Assembly (NCBI GenBank): GCA_000711775.1
Contig: ARYC01001253.1
Span: 38,096 to 102,095, forward strand
Direction: 5' to 3'
From: Oxytricha trifallax
Taxonomy: Eukaryota; Ciliophora; Spirotrichea; Sporadotrichida; Oxytrichidae
DNA length: 64,000 bases
Shown: positions 38,837-50,590 of the stretch, in pieces
Position numbering within the stretch: the stretch's first letter is position 1
Layout of the letters: every line of letters begins with the position of its first letter
The notes under the pieces: model-generated
Seen by the model: only the letters and a program-made list of their open reading frames with translations
Database searches by the model: none
What the model was told of the DNA's origin: nothing
Made by a program: the position numbers and the translations under genes

Positions 38837-39258
38837 ATATTTTAATGGGTAAGGGCACTGATGGAGATCAATTTTATTTTGAAGTTAATATTTAAATAAG
38901 TTTGATGAGCTTTTTATTAATAAAAACAGAATGCTTTGTTATATCAATTTTTAATATCTCAATTTTATAGTGCTTTGTTTTTACGTGTTAATCAAGTCTA
39001 TTCTTTCTAGCATATGAATTTGTGCAGCCATCATTTTTATGAATAATAAATTTAAATATATAAAATGATTAAAATAAAAATAAATTTAACATCGATCCAG
39101 CAGCTGAATCTTTCCTTTAATTTATTTTTCATTTTTTCTTCAGGCCGATAATATCAAAAATATTCAAATTAGGTACATCTAGTATATATAAACATTCGCA
39201 GGTGAAATCATTTACATCTTTAATTTATTCTATTTTGACATTTAATAAAACTATCAAC
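38837..39258. other. AT-rich non-coding DNA
   Basis: Nothing recognised. Confidence 0.5.
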
Positions 39259-39420
39259 TATTTATTATTGCTAAAATAGATAAAAATAGGAAATTTGAGA
39301 AATTAATAGTAATGTATTAGTTTAAATTAATTAGAACTGTCATGAATTAGGAGTATCATTAATCATATTTTGATTTAAATTTAATATTTAATTTATCAAT
39401 TAATATTTATATATATATAT

Positions 39421-40154
39421 ATTAGTGGTCTTGTGGTCTGGCAGGGTCTTTAGCAGACCACTCGTAAGTATATATATATTTTTTATATTATTAATAATTA
39501 CGAATGTGTAGACTGCTAATGGAGTAAACGAATGACTAGACATTCCTCCGGCGCTGCCTAAGACCCACGGTTCTGATGCTCTCAAAGGGTCAAGCCGTAG
39601 TGTGTGTGCAGAAGGAGATTTCCTCAAAACTGACGATAAATGTGGTGTTTGTCCAGCTGATCAATACGGAAACGATGATGGTCTATGTACCGATTGTATG
39701 GATCAGTGTCTCTCTTGCACTGGTTCCAGTAACAACATCATAGATGATGGATGTGTTTGCTATGTTGATAATGACAACTTCATAAAAATTGATTCCAATG
39801 AATGCATTACAGTATGTCTCGATGGTTATAGAGATGACGGTCCATTCTGCTACAGTAAGTTTCATGTTACATTCTAACCAACTCTTTAGGAAATGTTCAA
39901 CCAGAGGTTATTAGTTTTGCGGGTCTTACTCATGCAATCACATTCGACCAGCTTAAAGACAGAGTATTTCAGTTATTAATCAAAGATCCTGGTGGAGACA
40001 GTATTCTCTTAGTCATTTGTGCATCCAGCTCGGTGGTCTCCGGCATGTTTACTCCATTAGCAGTCTACACATTCGTAATTATTAATAATATAAAAAATAT
40101 ATATATATTTACGAGTGGTCTGCTAAAGACCCTGCCAGACCACTAGACCACTAA
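39421..40154. mobile_element. Inner inverted-repeat element carrying a host-like gene fragment
   Basis: Inverted arms 39421-39530 and 40046-40154 of about 110 bp each. They share AGTGGTCT..GGCAGGGTCTTT, AGCAGACCACTCGTAA, a (TA)n stretch and GACTGCTAATGGAGTAAAC. The 515-bp interior is coding and relatively GC-rich. Confidence 0.78.
39535..40080 (+). CDS. Cysteine-rich protein fragment with one intron
   Basis: Frame opens before 39535 without a start (IPPALPKTHGSDALK) and encodes a run of CxxC pairs: CAEGDF, KCGVCPADQY, LCTDCMDQCLSCTG, CVCYVD, ECITVCLDGYRDDG, FCY. This resembles the furin-like/EGF-like cysteine-rich repeats of secreted or surface proteins. An intron at 39855-39889 (GTAAGT..TTTAG, 35 nt) lies within an AGA codon. 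After it comes RNVQPEVISFAGLTHAITFD, LKDRVFQLLIKDPGGD and SILLVICASSS, then reading enters the right inverted arm. Both 5' and 3' ends are missing. Family identity is tentative. It may be a captured gene segment or a macronuclear-destined segment. Confidence 0.65.
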
Positions 40155-40972
40155 TCATAAGGTTCAAAACCTCCCAAAATTTTTTGACCTGCTTGAACTT
40201 CAAGCATCAACTTTAGAAGATTTTGCCATGCCTATATATAATTTATGAATAAATATAATTTTAAAAATGTTATAGTTTGAAGCTCGTTCGTGGCCGATGC
40301 TATAATCTCTGCCCCATTTTTAATTAACATTTTTAAAAAACTTTATTTTAATCACATTTTTTTCATTTTTACTTACCAAAAATCATGAATCTCAAAAATC
40401 CATTTTGATTATCATAGTTCCATATAGATTTATCGCTAATCTTTTTTGCTTTTTTTGGGTGCCTATTTTTGATTCCTTATCTGATTTTTTTAGAGAAAAA
40501 TTTTTTTTTTGAAAAAAAAAGAACATTGTTCTAAATCCTCCCAGAATTTACCAAAATCAATTAGGATTTCATGCATGCTTTATATGATAATTTTCAAATT
40601 TACTTAATTTAAGTTAAATATACTCATTAAAATTAAGAGTCACGGGACCATTATTAAATAATGGTCCCGCATGAAATTTAAATCAAACATATAGTTAAAA
40701 GTACTTAATCAAAAAAAAAATTAAAACTTCAGTTTTAGGATCTTCTATCATAGACATTAAGAGAGAGGAATCCTAAAATTTTAAAAGATTTTAAAGATTG
40801 TAAATATATATATATAAATATTAATTGATTAATTAAATATTAAATTTAAATCAAATTAGTATTACTAACACTCCTAATTCATGACAGTTATAATTAATTT
40901 AAACTAATACATTACTATTAATTTCTCAAATTTCCTATTTTTATCTATTTTAGCAATAATTAATAAACGTAA

Positions 40973-41159
40973 ATTAATTTATTACGAAATTTTGAAAATA
41001 TTCATGAATGTATTTATAATAATCATTAGAGAAACAATTTATGAAAGTTTCTAGTTTTTAAAAATAAAAATTTTAGCAAGTATCATATTGTGTAAGGAGT
41101 AATCTCGATTTAAATTTAACATATCACTGTTTATTTCTACAATCAAACCATCAATCTTA
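40973..41159. other. AT-rich spacer
   Basis: Nothing recognised. Confidence 0.5.
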
Positions 41160-41705
41160 ATAGTGACACAGACGTAAATGAGTGTGTTGGAGTGGCATTC
41201 TAAGAAGTGGCACCCATGAAGAAAAATAAAGTCTGAAAAACTACCTAGCTACCACTCCGCTTCCCCTAAAAACAAAGATGTCCTAAAAGACAAAGACAAT
41301 CATATAGGTCTGGATGTGCAACATAGTTTGAATGAGGTTCACTTGAAGATAGGAATAATGAAAAACACTTGGTGGTCCCACCTCTGCTGGGCATGAAGTC
41401 CCTGTCCTTTCATTGTGGTAGCTTCAGAACCTTAACTCAGTGAGAGAGGAAAATCCTTATCGTGTGCTTGAATGGATCTCATCCTGCTCCCTTTTACCTA
41501 GGAAACTAAACTCACGTCAGGTAGCTCATAATTTGCAGAGAAATCCTAGGACCCAATCCCATTCAAAGAAGGTAGAAGCTGGCAAATTAAACCTCGTCCA
41601 CTGTCCCCTTATGAGGTGAATCCAGAAATCCCTTGCCTCTTCTCGCCAAGCCTTTGCGTAGCAGGAAGATCTTTTAGAAAGTCTCATGTAAGATTCGCCA
41701 CCCTA
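41160..41705. other. GC-rich island of unknown nature
   Basis: About 545 bp of near-balanced base composition with sharp edges to AT-rich DNA, from GTGACACAGACGTAAATG to AGATTCGCCACCC. All six frames contain TGA stops (for example in GGGCATGAAGTCC), so it is not an intact protein gene even under the ciliate code. No tRNA or rRNA signature found. Candidates are an untranslated part of a retrotransposon, a SINE-like sequence or a structured RNA. Confidence 0.45.
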
Positions 41706-41919
41706 CAAAGCAATTAACTTTCTAATTTTAGTGTAATATTTAATTCTATATTTTTTGTTTTTTCTAAGAAAATATTAAATTATGACACAAGAAAATTATG
41801 TAATTTATTCACCATAAAAGTTTTAATGATTTATTTAGTTAATCTTTTTACAAAGGCACAGATTCAATGATATTGAATTTGATTATTTAAAACAAAGAAT
41901 ATATAATTACAACTACATT
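41706..41919. other. AT-rich spacer
   Basis: Ends with the ATT target duplication of TBE copy 3 (41917-41919). Confidence 0.5.
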
Positions 41920-42014
41920 CAAAACCCCTTAGTGAGGTTTATAAGTGCTTTGATTTGTAGGATATAGTTGGGGTCTTATTGGGGTTAGTAGAGAAATTAG
42001 GTCAAATTGGCAAA

Positions 42015-43054
42015 ACGAGAAATAGAAATTAGCGAAATTTAGGGTCGATTTATGATGAGTAATATTTAGATTTATTGTTTAAGCTTAGGTATGGTACAAG
42101 TATTAATATAGACTAAGTCAATCCAGTAATGAATTATGCAGCTATAGCAAAGTTATTACGCAAGAGTGCCTCACTGTTAGGTATCACTGCTTACTAGCTG
42201 TTTAGCATTTTAATTCTAGTTGTTGAACGCATCCTGCAAGAAATAAAAGTTCTCTCAGGCTCATATTGACTTCCTCTGCGACTCGAACACTTTAAAGTAT
42301 TGGGCACACTTTCCATTAGACTAGCGAGCTGTGATGTTTAATCGTAAGTTTCCTGACATGCGTATCTCTCCTTAGACTATTGCCAATATTTATAGAAGAA
42401 ATGGTATTACTTTCAAGACTGTCAACAGATTGAAGAGAGTGATTGATTTTACAGTGCCATTTTATAGTAATAATTTAAACTTTATATATGATTAAATGCA
42501 GAGAGCTATTACTAATAACATCAAGTTCATACACGCTGATGAAGCTGTATTCATCTTCAACACCTTTATTAATAAGTCTTGGTATAAGAAGTATGATAAT
42601 ATAGAAGTGTATGACTAAAAAGTAAAGGTAGTCACCCATACAATTTTAGCTGGTAAAAGTGAAGATTCAGACTTAAGAGAGATATGTTATTCATTCTCCC
42701 TCTATTAAGCGAGAGTAGTATATAGAGTTCCTACATAAGCTCAGAGAGAAGTATAGTAACCAAGACATCATCCTGTTTGTTGATAACCTCACAGTTCATA
42801 AGACTAAGGAGTCTAAGAAAGCTTATGAAGACTTAAACATAACTCCTGTTTACAACTTTCCTTATAGCCCTTAATTTAATAGAATAGAATTCTACTGGAG
42901 TTAAATCAAGACTCATTACAAGAAGCTGTGACTTGTACATCGATACAGTAGACTTAATTCAAAGCATCTGTAAGAGAGTGAGCGTAGATAAGACAACAAT
43001 TTGTGCGAGAAAGTGAATAATGAATGTTTATAAATAAGTTTTAGATTTAAATGA
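42015..43054 (+). pseudogene. TBE transposase (42-kDa, DD34E), decayed
   Basis: The expected start codon is ACG (42015-42017) instead of ATG, followed by RNRNQRNLGSIYDEQYLDLL. Catalytic parts are visible: FIHADEAVFIFNTF (Asp), LFVDNLTVHKTKES (Asp), YSPQFNRIEFYW (Glu, although the preceding Gly is Arg). The TGA shared by the three copies is present after HFNSSC. A one-base deletion near 42173 (CCTCACTG against CCTCAACTG) and another near 42242 shift the frame. The block KTLKYWAHF is seen also in copy 1. Not functional, but it preserves family sequence useful for comparison. Confidence 0.9.
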
Positions 43055-43064
43055 ATGAATAAGT

Positions 43065-43838
43065 TCACATATTAAACTAACCCATAAAGGGGTTTGGCTT
43101 CTCTTTCTTTTCCTCTTCTTATGGCTTGCTTGGGCCCATATTTCTTCTCTTTGTGCCAGCTCCTGCATCTATGTTCATTTCATCTGGTTTTTAGACATCT
43201 TTATAAAGCCTCTTGCTCACCTCATAAATTGTCTGCGACTTTCTTTCTCTTTGAACCTTTGCATGCTCTTTCATAAGATATATTCCAGTGCCAGATTTTC
43301 CTATAAAGTTATATGTCAAAGCTTACTTGAAAGATAAGGATGCTTCTTAAGTTCCTCTAGCCAAGCTGAGCTTTTTCTAATCTTCAGGAGAGATAGAATA
43401 TCGTTTCTTATGTGCTTCTTCAATAATTTCTCTGAGATAATCCTCTTTTATTGTACCAAGAACACCAAAGAAGAAGTTCCTCTCTGGTAGTTTATTAGAG
43501 AGTTGTTTCTTGGTAGGAAGGTAAACTACCACTTCCTCATCTTACATGGCATCCTCATAAAGATTAGTGACTGAAATCTCTGGGTAGTTCGGAATTTCTA
43601 TTAGTTTAATCTCTTTATTTTTAAAAGCTTTCTTCTCCTCACAAAGTATTGCTTTCAAGAATGAAATTTTGGTACCTTCCATCGTTGGAAGGAATAAACC
43701 AACTGTATAATATGTTAATAGTCATCAAGTTATCTTACCATGTAAAGTTAGGTATCGATAGAGATCTTCCTTACTTCTGAATCTTAATATCATTTCTTGA
43801 GCCTCGACTCTTTTCATTTGATCATTGAGTGATTCCAT
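43065..43838 (-). CDS. TBE 22-kDa accessory protein gene, apparently intact
   Basis: ATG at 43836-43838 (MESLNDQMKRVEAQEMI). First intron follows ..DLYRYLTLH (GTAAGATAACTTGATG to TACAG), a second follows ..YPHLSS (GTAAGCTTTGACATATAAC to TATAG). The protein then continues KSGTGIYLMKEHAKV, SQTIYEVSKRLYKDV and a basic/acidic tail ending in FMGQFNM before TGA 43065-43067. With introns removed I see no internal TGA in the part I translated. Blocks shared with the other copies: IEIPNYPEIS, VVVYLPTKKQ, ERNFFFGVLGTIKEDY. No known domain; role in TBE transposition not established. Convergent with the transposase, 10 bp between the stops. Confidence 0.8.
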
Positions 43839-44210
43839 CTTTATTCCTCTTCCTATTAATGAATTTCAAATTATAACTTATAGACTCCTGGATCCAATTG
43901 TTTAAAATCTTACTACTAAATATGGGCATCTTATGGGAGGTCAACCCTGCAAAGATACGTGGAGAAAGCTGGCAGAAACTGTAACAAACTTCAGAGATTG
44001 AGCTCCATTTTTATCTATTTAGTTCCATTAAATTAGTACTAAATTTGTTAAATTTAACTAGTACTGGTACTATTTCCGTTTAATTTTAATTGGTACCAAT
44101 TTAATAATACCAAAACTTAATTTGTACTAACTAACCCCAATAAGACCCCAACTATACCCTACAAATCAAAGCACTTATAAACCTCACTAAGGGGTTTTGG
44201 GGTTTTGATT

Positions 44211-44619
44211 TAATGTCAATAAAATTTAATTTAGAGAAAAATAATTAATTATATATTATCTTTGGGTCCTTCAATACTTCTAGACATTTCACTATATTCA
44301 TATTAATATATTTAAGAAGTGCAATTACTCATTAGCATTTCTGCTCGAATGATATTTAATTAATTTTTGGCTATTTATAGTATATTTTTTTCAATCCCTT
44401 CCTAAATAAATAAATGATATAGAGTTTATTAAAAAATAACTACTTTCTAAGTGACCCCTTCTAAAAATGATTCTTACATATATGTTAAGCAGGTTTATTA
44501 ATAAATTATAAGATATCTATTTTGGCACTCTATTAATTTTAAACATTATTATTATTATTATTTAATGCTTTACAGAAATTAATACTGGGGATTAAACCAA
44601 CGAGGAATATATAATCATT
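44211..44619. other. AT-rich spacer
   Basis: Nothing recognised. Confidence 0.5.
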
Positions 44620-44815
44620 TTATGCTCTTTCTTCCCTTTCTCGCTACCATTGGTGTCCTGTATTGGAGACTGGGTTTTTGTTTTGCTCCCAGGATTTATT
44701 ACCCAGATGGATGGTTAGTTTCTTAAAGCCTGTCTTCTTCCCAATCCTTCGGTGGGTCACATAGGATCACGCAGAACTATGTGTCGTGATTGAGCCTTAA
44801 ATTTTTAACATTAAT
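44620..44815. other. GC-richer island with possible RNA pseudoknot
   Basis: About 195 bp of balanced composition (CTTTCTCGCTACCATTGGTG to GTGTCGTGATTGAGCC) with no open frame. At its right end CACATA (44758-44763) can pair with TATGTG (44778-44783), and ATCACG (44766-44771) can pair with CGTGAT (44785-44790). The interleaved order is that of an H-type pseudoknot. Possibly a non-coding RNA or a retroelement tail; identity unknown. Confidence 0.4.
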
Positions 44816-47639
44816 AATTAATAAATTTAGAACTCTAAGAAGTAGAATAATTTTCCAATTTCACTAAAAGTAATGAAAATAATTATATTGGACTTTAATA
44901 AGTTCTAAAATCAATTAAATTTAACTTTTTTTTAATTTATAATATGAAATAGAAAGCTAACAAGGGGTGAATCAAGTCATTGTTAATGAGTATAAAATTA
45001 GGATCCTACGCACTAGTTATTAAGTTATTTTATTTGGTAATTTATATAAAAATTAGTTAATTAATAAATATAAATAAACTCCTGATTAATATTACAATCT
45101 AAATATTTTTTGAATAGCAAATAAGGCATAAAATTACAGTTTAAAAATATGGCCAAGATACCATAGCACTAATCTAAATTTTCTGTTTTAGCCAAGTCTT
45201 TAATTAATTCTAGAGTCCTAAGCAAGAATTCATATTAATTAATAAATATCATTATAAAAACGCAGCGAATTAGTCTGTTAAATTTATTTATAAAAATATC
45301 TATAAATATTCTAACAAGACCATATAATTTAAAAGGTGGCATAAAATTTTCTCACTTTATGAATGAAAGCAATTGATTTCACTTTGCCATTTTTCAACAT
45401 TAGAATAACTTCCTTAAAAAAGAGTCATAAAATTCACAGCTTTTAAACCATAATTTTTTAATTAAAAAACAGTTTAAAACTAGAATGTCTTCCTATAAAA
45501 TTTTTGTGAAAAATGTATTATTTTCACACTTTAATAAATTGCTAATAGAGATTCTTTCGAAAGCCCTGAAGTATTTGCTAATTTAAATATAAATATTGAT
45601 TTATTTTTAGATGTGGTTCTAATGGGAAGATATTTCTATTATTTTATAAGCCTCTGTTACTTTATCCGTTAGTTCCCTAATTTATATAATTTTTGAATAA
45701 AAGATAATTCAAACAAAATTTGTTTTAAATATGAAAATAAACAAAATAAAAATGCTCCAAAATATTTATTTTTTTTCTTCTTTGTTTAAAACAAAACACA
45801 ATAAATAAACAAATAAAACCATTTCCTTTAATATTTTATTATTTTAATTTAATTAAATAAATCTAAGTTTTTCTTCCATTTCCTTCTCAATCAATATCTT
45901 TTATTAAATATAATGATTATCTCTAAAATATTTTATAATATAATTTATAATGTATTAACTATATAAATCTAAATTTATATATAATAGTGTTAATTATTTT
46001 TACTAATTTCTTTTTTTGTATTTAGTTTTTAAAAATTTAATACAATAAAAAAAACATTTTACAGAATCAATAAAGCTCTGTGTACCTTAAGATCCTTTTT
46101 AAATGTGAAGATTCTCGTACTATATATATTAATGAGATAGAGCGAATCTTCAGAGATAAATATTATCTTATGTCCATTACAGCAATTCGTACACTTTCAT
46201 TATACTTTTAATTTTTGATAAATATATTTCATTTAATTTGAAATTATTCCAACTTATTATTTAATAATTATGGGATTGTAAGTGAATTGAAAAAAATAAA
46301 TAATATATTCAATTTTTGATTCTTTGTTTCTCAAGAATTAAATTAATCCAAATCATGCAATTTGGATATAACTTATAAAACTTAATATTAATAATCCAAT
46401 TAACACATATAAATATGCTACTACAAACATTCTAGATGCCTCTATATATATTTATATTGGCTTTGCTAAAACCTATTAAATCTTTTTATTTCATAACTTT
46501 CCTATTTCTTTAATGGCATTATATATTTTTATTTCAGTTATATAGATACATTTATAGACCATGCAATATTGAGCTAAGCATTCAGAAAGCATTATATTTA
46601 TTTTTAATAAATAATATGTAAAGAATGGTGCGCATATAAATTTATATAGTAAGTGTAAAGTCTAAACAAAAATAGTTATATCTTAAATTATAGAAATACT
46701 TAACTTATTATTATTAAAAGTTCATATTGTTTTCTAAATGAAATATTTTTTTATAATATTATTTTATATACCTCTATAATACTCTAGTGAGATGATTAAA
46801 TGTCTTTTATATGTAAATTAAATTTTTATTAAAAAAATTATAACTTCTAAAAAATGACATAAAAATACTATGATAATTCTAAATTTAAATTTGTTATAAA
46901 GTTTTCTTTAATAATTTATTAAAATATTTGGGATCTTATTAGAAGACAATAGTCTGTATTGAATTGAATTCTTAATAATTTTAATATTTCCAATATTTCT
47001 TGCTTTTCGCCAGGTAAATTCAATATTTATTTAGACAGTACTTTAAGTATATCACTTTTTAATTTAATAACTTGTCTTCAAGATAAATCTGATATTCTTT
47101 CTAATTATTTATTTGTAAAGTTAAAAGCTGGTTAAAAAGTTTTAACCAAATTTTTCATTCATAATAATTAAAATTAAGTTGCTGAATTTTATTTTTATAG
47201 AAATTACTTATAAATATTTTTATATTATTACTTAAAATTTAACTATATTTTCTTTAATTTAGTAATTAGAGTTTGTGAATGTCTTAATTTACATTATTTT
47301 TAGTGATATATTCAGTTTAAGCTTGTTGAATTTAAAATTAAAAAGTAGGAAGTGATATATTAATATATTTTTAATTGTTTTAAAGGTAATAAACAGTTTC
47401 ATTTAAGCATTTAAAGTCTCTCATTTACTACTTTTATTCAAAGAGTGTTTATAAACAGATAATTTAATGTTAGTAATTTCAGCAAAAAGTTTGGCACAAA
47501 TCAAAATTTAGACTATGTTTTTTTACCTATTTAAATTGGTATATTAAACCAAAATTGCTAGGGAAATAATAGTTATTAAAACTTAGACAAATTCACTGTC
47601 GCATTAAATAACAACCATCAACTTTAATTTTCCCAACCA
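44816..47639. other. AT-rich non-coding DNA
   Basis: No gene recognised. Confidence 0.55.
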
Positions 47640-47834
47640 CAAAGAGAAGGTGAGGAATGGATAAGAAGGAATGAACGATTTGCTGAACATCAAAGAAAGT
47701 AAGAGGAGAACAAACACCATTAACAGCAAGAGATGAATTTCTGCGTAACAGATGGAACTAAATATCTATTTGCAAAACGCTAGGGGGACTAAGCTCCAAA
47801 TTAAAACAAGATTAGATAATGAGAGAATAAGAAT

Positions 47835-48190
47835 TTAGGCAACCTGACTTCATCGGACTTGTCGAAACAAGAATAGGCATAAAAAGAAATAGCATCACAC
47901 AAACTCAACTGGCGAGGAATGTAGGAGTTTTAACACTAAACAGCGGAAAATACGAGATGAAGACCGTCAAGATCCTAAGGCAATTCCTAGCTAGGGACAT
48001 TCTAAACGTGGGCTGGGATTCCCACAACATATTATCACGATTTACATTCCACCTTACTGTAATAAGGAGATAAAAGAACTCCAAAACAGAATTATATTCA
48101 TGATAAGATTATATTAAACAAAATGCAAGCAACAGAAAATTATTGATATGGGTGATTTCAACTTTCACTTATAAGAAAAATGAAAGAGAC
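47835..48190 (+). pseudogene. LINE endonuclease (EEP/APE-like) domain remnant
   Basis: Begins QPDFIGLVETRIGIKRNS, where the Glu of the VETRI motif is the metal-binding residue of exonuclease-endonuclease-phosphatase enzymes. After a frameshift near 48040, it continues IYIPPYCNKEIKEL and IIDMGDFNFHL, with the hallmark GDFN motif. This enzyme would nick target DNA for retrotransposition. The frameshift and following TGA make it a remnant. Confidence 0.8.
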
Positions 48191-49119
48191 ATAAGTAGGA
48201 AGGACTAAAAGAATCTATACCCAGAGGGTGTGGTGACACACTCCAAAGGGAATTAATTGGATTAAATATTCTCAAATGTGGAAACAATACAAAAGGAATT
48301 AGAGGAACTAAGATTGACTCACCACAAACTGGTTCTGGTAAGACTAAAGATTAAATACCAGGACTACAATCTAAGATTGACAGATAGTGAGAAGACTGTG
48401 AAAATAACCAATGTTAGGAAATAATGCTGGAAACCTTCATTGAGGAAGGAAAGAAACTCTCATTAGAAGATATAGACTTACCTATAAGAAGATGTTTTGA
48501 AGAAAAATTAGAAAAACAAGTAAAAGCTAAAAATTTGTATTAAAAACCTCCATAATGAGCAATAAGATGGAGAGGAGCGATATAAATAGTGCCTAAATGG
48601 AAGAAATGAACAGTGGAATGAAGCATCAGAAATATGGAGCACTGCCTAGGGAGAAATGACCTAAGAGGATTCTTCTACTTAGTTAAGAGACTTACAAAGA
48701 ATAAGAAACAAGCGGGTCCCATAAAAGGGCTAAATATTAATGGAGAAAGAACTTAACTGGGAGAATAAACCAAATTACAAATCTATGAATTCTATGGAGA
48801 ACTTTAAAAAGATGACATGAATCAGAAGTTAAAAATAAAAGTTCACAAAGATACAATCATGACAAAAGAAGAAAATAAGGGGAAGTTCTGGGAATTAAAA
48901 AAATTGAGAGAGGCATCTTAGACTGTAATTTCAACAAAGCATTCGGACAAGATGGATTTGATGGAAAAATACTAGCTAAATAAAAAGTTCTTAAAAATAC
49001 AGTGAATTAGAAAATATACAATTGGATGAACGAAGTGAAGTTTTCCCGAAATAGGTAATACGAGACCAATAGTAGTGAACTCCCACTTGAGTTAAATCAT
49101 AAAGAAGGTGATTGTAAAA

Positions 49120-49780
49120 TAGAATCAATGCTGGGAAGAATCAACTACTATTGACAGGAAACTATCAAAATGGGTTTAAAGATAACAAGAGCAAGCACAT
49201 TAACCAGATTAGGCTGCTTGAACACATAAAAGAATCAAGAAGAAAGAGACGAGATAGAGAGGCTTACGTCTTCATAGATTTGTAAAAAGCATACGACTCT
49301 GTCTGGAAGGAAAAGCTGATGAGCATTGTACAAACTTGAATTCTGACAGAGAAAGATAGATTTATAGTAGAATTAATTGAAGAACTATAAAATAATAACA
49401 AAATCACGAATGAAGGAAAAGAAATTGAGGCTATTAAAGGAGTGGCATAAGACAGCAGGCTATCCCAAATGCTGTTCACCATATACCTATAAGTCACAAT
49501 TTTCTCAAAAAAGGAATTGATGTCTTTAGTTAAAAAAGGGAAGCTACTAGCCTTTGCTGACGACCTCGTCATAAACGTGAAAAACCAAAAATAAATAAGA
49601 AGGGTAATAGAAAATTCCAGGGAAATTTAAAATCCCACAATCTGAAAATTAACACGAAGAAGACCTAATTCATGAGCGATGCTAATGACTTTAAAGAAGT
49701 AAGTTAGGTGGAAGGAATAAGTAAGGTAGAGGAAATTAAATACCTAGGAGTAAACATTGCCTAGATTCTAAATCGATAGT
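49120..49780 (+). pseudogene. LINE reverse transcriptase domain remnant
   Basis: Motifs in order: QNGFKDNKSKHINQIRLLEH (finger region), YVFIDLQKAYDSVW (first catalytic Asp, motif A), VAQDSRLSQMLFTIYL (motif B), LLAFADDLVIN (catalytic FADD, motif C), and EEIKYLGVNIAQ (the KYLGV block typical after motif D). Copies RNA into DNA at the nicked target. In-frame TGA codons (after MSIVQT and after PTI) show decay. The family is LINE-type rather than group II or LTR, judged by the preceding endonuclease. Confidence 0.88.
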
Positions 49781-50590
49781 CAAAAGAACCTGGGAAGACA
49801 TAAAGAGACAAATACACTTTTACCAAAATCTTACAAAATCGAACAATCCTAAAATATTCTATGCTATCATGGTAGCTCAAATTAGATCACTTGCCATTTA
49901 TAAATACACTCTACTCTAGTGTCATGATATGTAAAGTTAGAGAAAATCGATAAAAAGAAACTTAACTAAAGAGAATAGCATTCAAGACCCCCAAAGACAT
50001 TACAAGCAAAATATTGAGGAATGCTACATAACTGAAGGAAAGTGGGACAAGCTAAATCATCAACCTGTTAGTTCAGAAAAACTTGAAATTAGCTAAACCA
50101 ACTCTAGAAAAATACTTTTAAAAACAATAGCAAAAAACTCAGATAAAAGAAAAGGTACCTCTTTAAAAGAAAGAAGCTTTTCCTGACGAAGAATGTTATT
50201 GACACAATGATGAAAATTAGTCAAGGTATAACAGTAGTGAACTACGGCATGAATCTCTATTTCAATGTCCACTAAACATCTGTTAACGCAAATCAAATAA
50301 GAAGTTGCTATTTGATGAATGAACCAAGGGACTCAACTAGGTTCAACAAAGTATTGAACTAACATATTTTGGTCGACTTAGACAATATAACCTAAGTTAG
50401 GTGATAGAAAGCATGTTCTGGTTGAACTACAGAATAAGAGGACTTGAGAGAAATAGACACTAGCTAAGAATCAAAAAGTTTTTCAGAGTGACTTATGTGA
50501 AGAAGTAGAGGGAAATAAGGACAGAATAAAACATAAAATCAAATCACACAATCTAAATTTTTAAAAGAAAAAATAAACGAGAATGAGACA

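Larger units (their letters stand above)
39259..40972. repeat. Outer foldback element enclosing a second foldback
   Basis: Arms 39259-39412 and 40808-40972 are inverted copies (for example TTGCTAAAATAGATAAAAAT near the outer edge). Between them lie the inner inverted repeat with a gene fragment (39421-40154) and about 650 bp of further AT-rich sequence. That sequence contains a perfect 27-bp inverted repeat at 40643-40669 around GGGACCATTATT. Confidence 0.8.
41920..44207. mobile_element. TBE transposon, copy 3 (internally deleted, 2.3 kb)
   Basis: Left end CAAAACCCC followed directly by TTAGTGAGG, so one C4A4 unit is missing; right end has the full CAAAACCCCAAAACCCC in inverted form. A matching ATT duplication flanks both ends (41917-41919 and 44208-44210). 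Only transposase (plus) and 22-kDa (minus) genes remain. The zinc-finger/kinase gene is absent: sequence jumps from the spacer after the 22-kDa gene (about 44115) to the right terminal repeat. This is an internal deletion derivative that inserted as such or was deleted later. Confidence 0.93.
47640..50590 (+). mobile_element. Decayed LINE (non-LTR) retrotransposon
   Basis: A 2.9-kb block, less AT-rich than its surroundings and purine-biased on the plus strand. It contains, in order, an APE-type endonuclease region and a reverse transcriptase region, the layout of LINEs. It ends without a clear poly-A tail and no target duplication is obvious. Numerous frameshifts and TGA stops are present, so it is not active. 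TAA/TAG within the domains fall at plausible Gln positions, showing that the element used the ciliate code. Confidence 0.88.
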
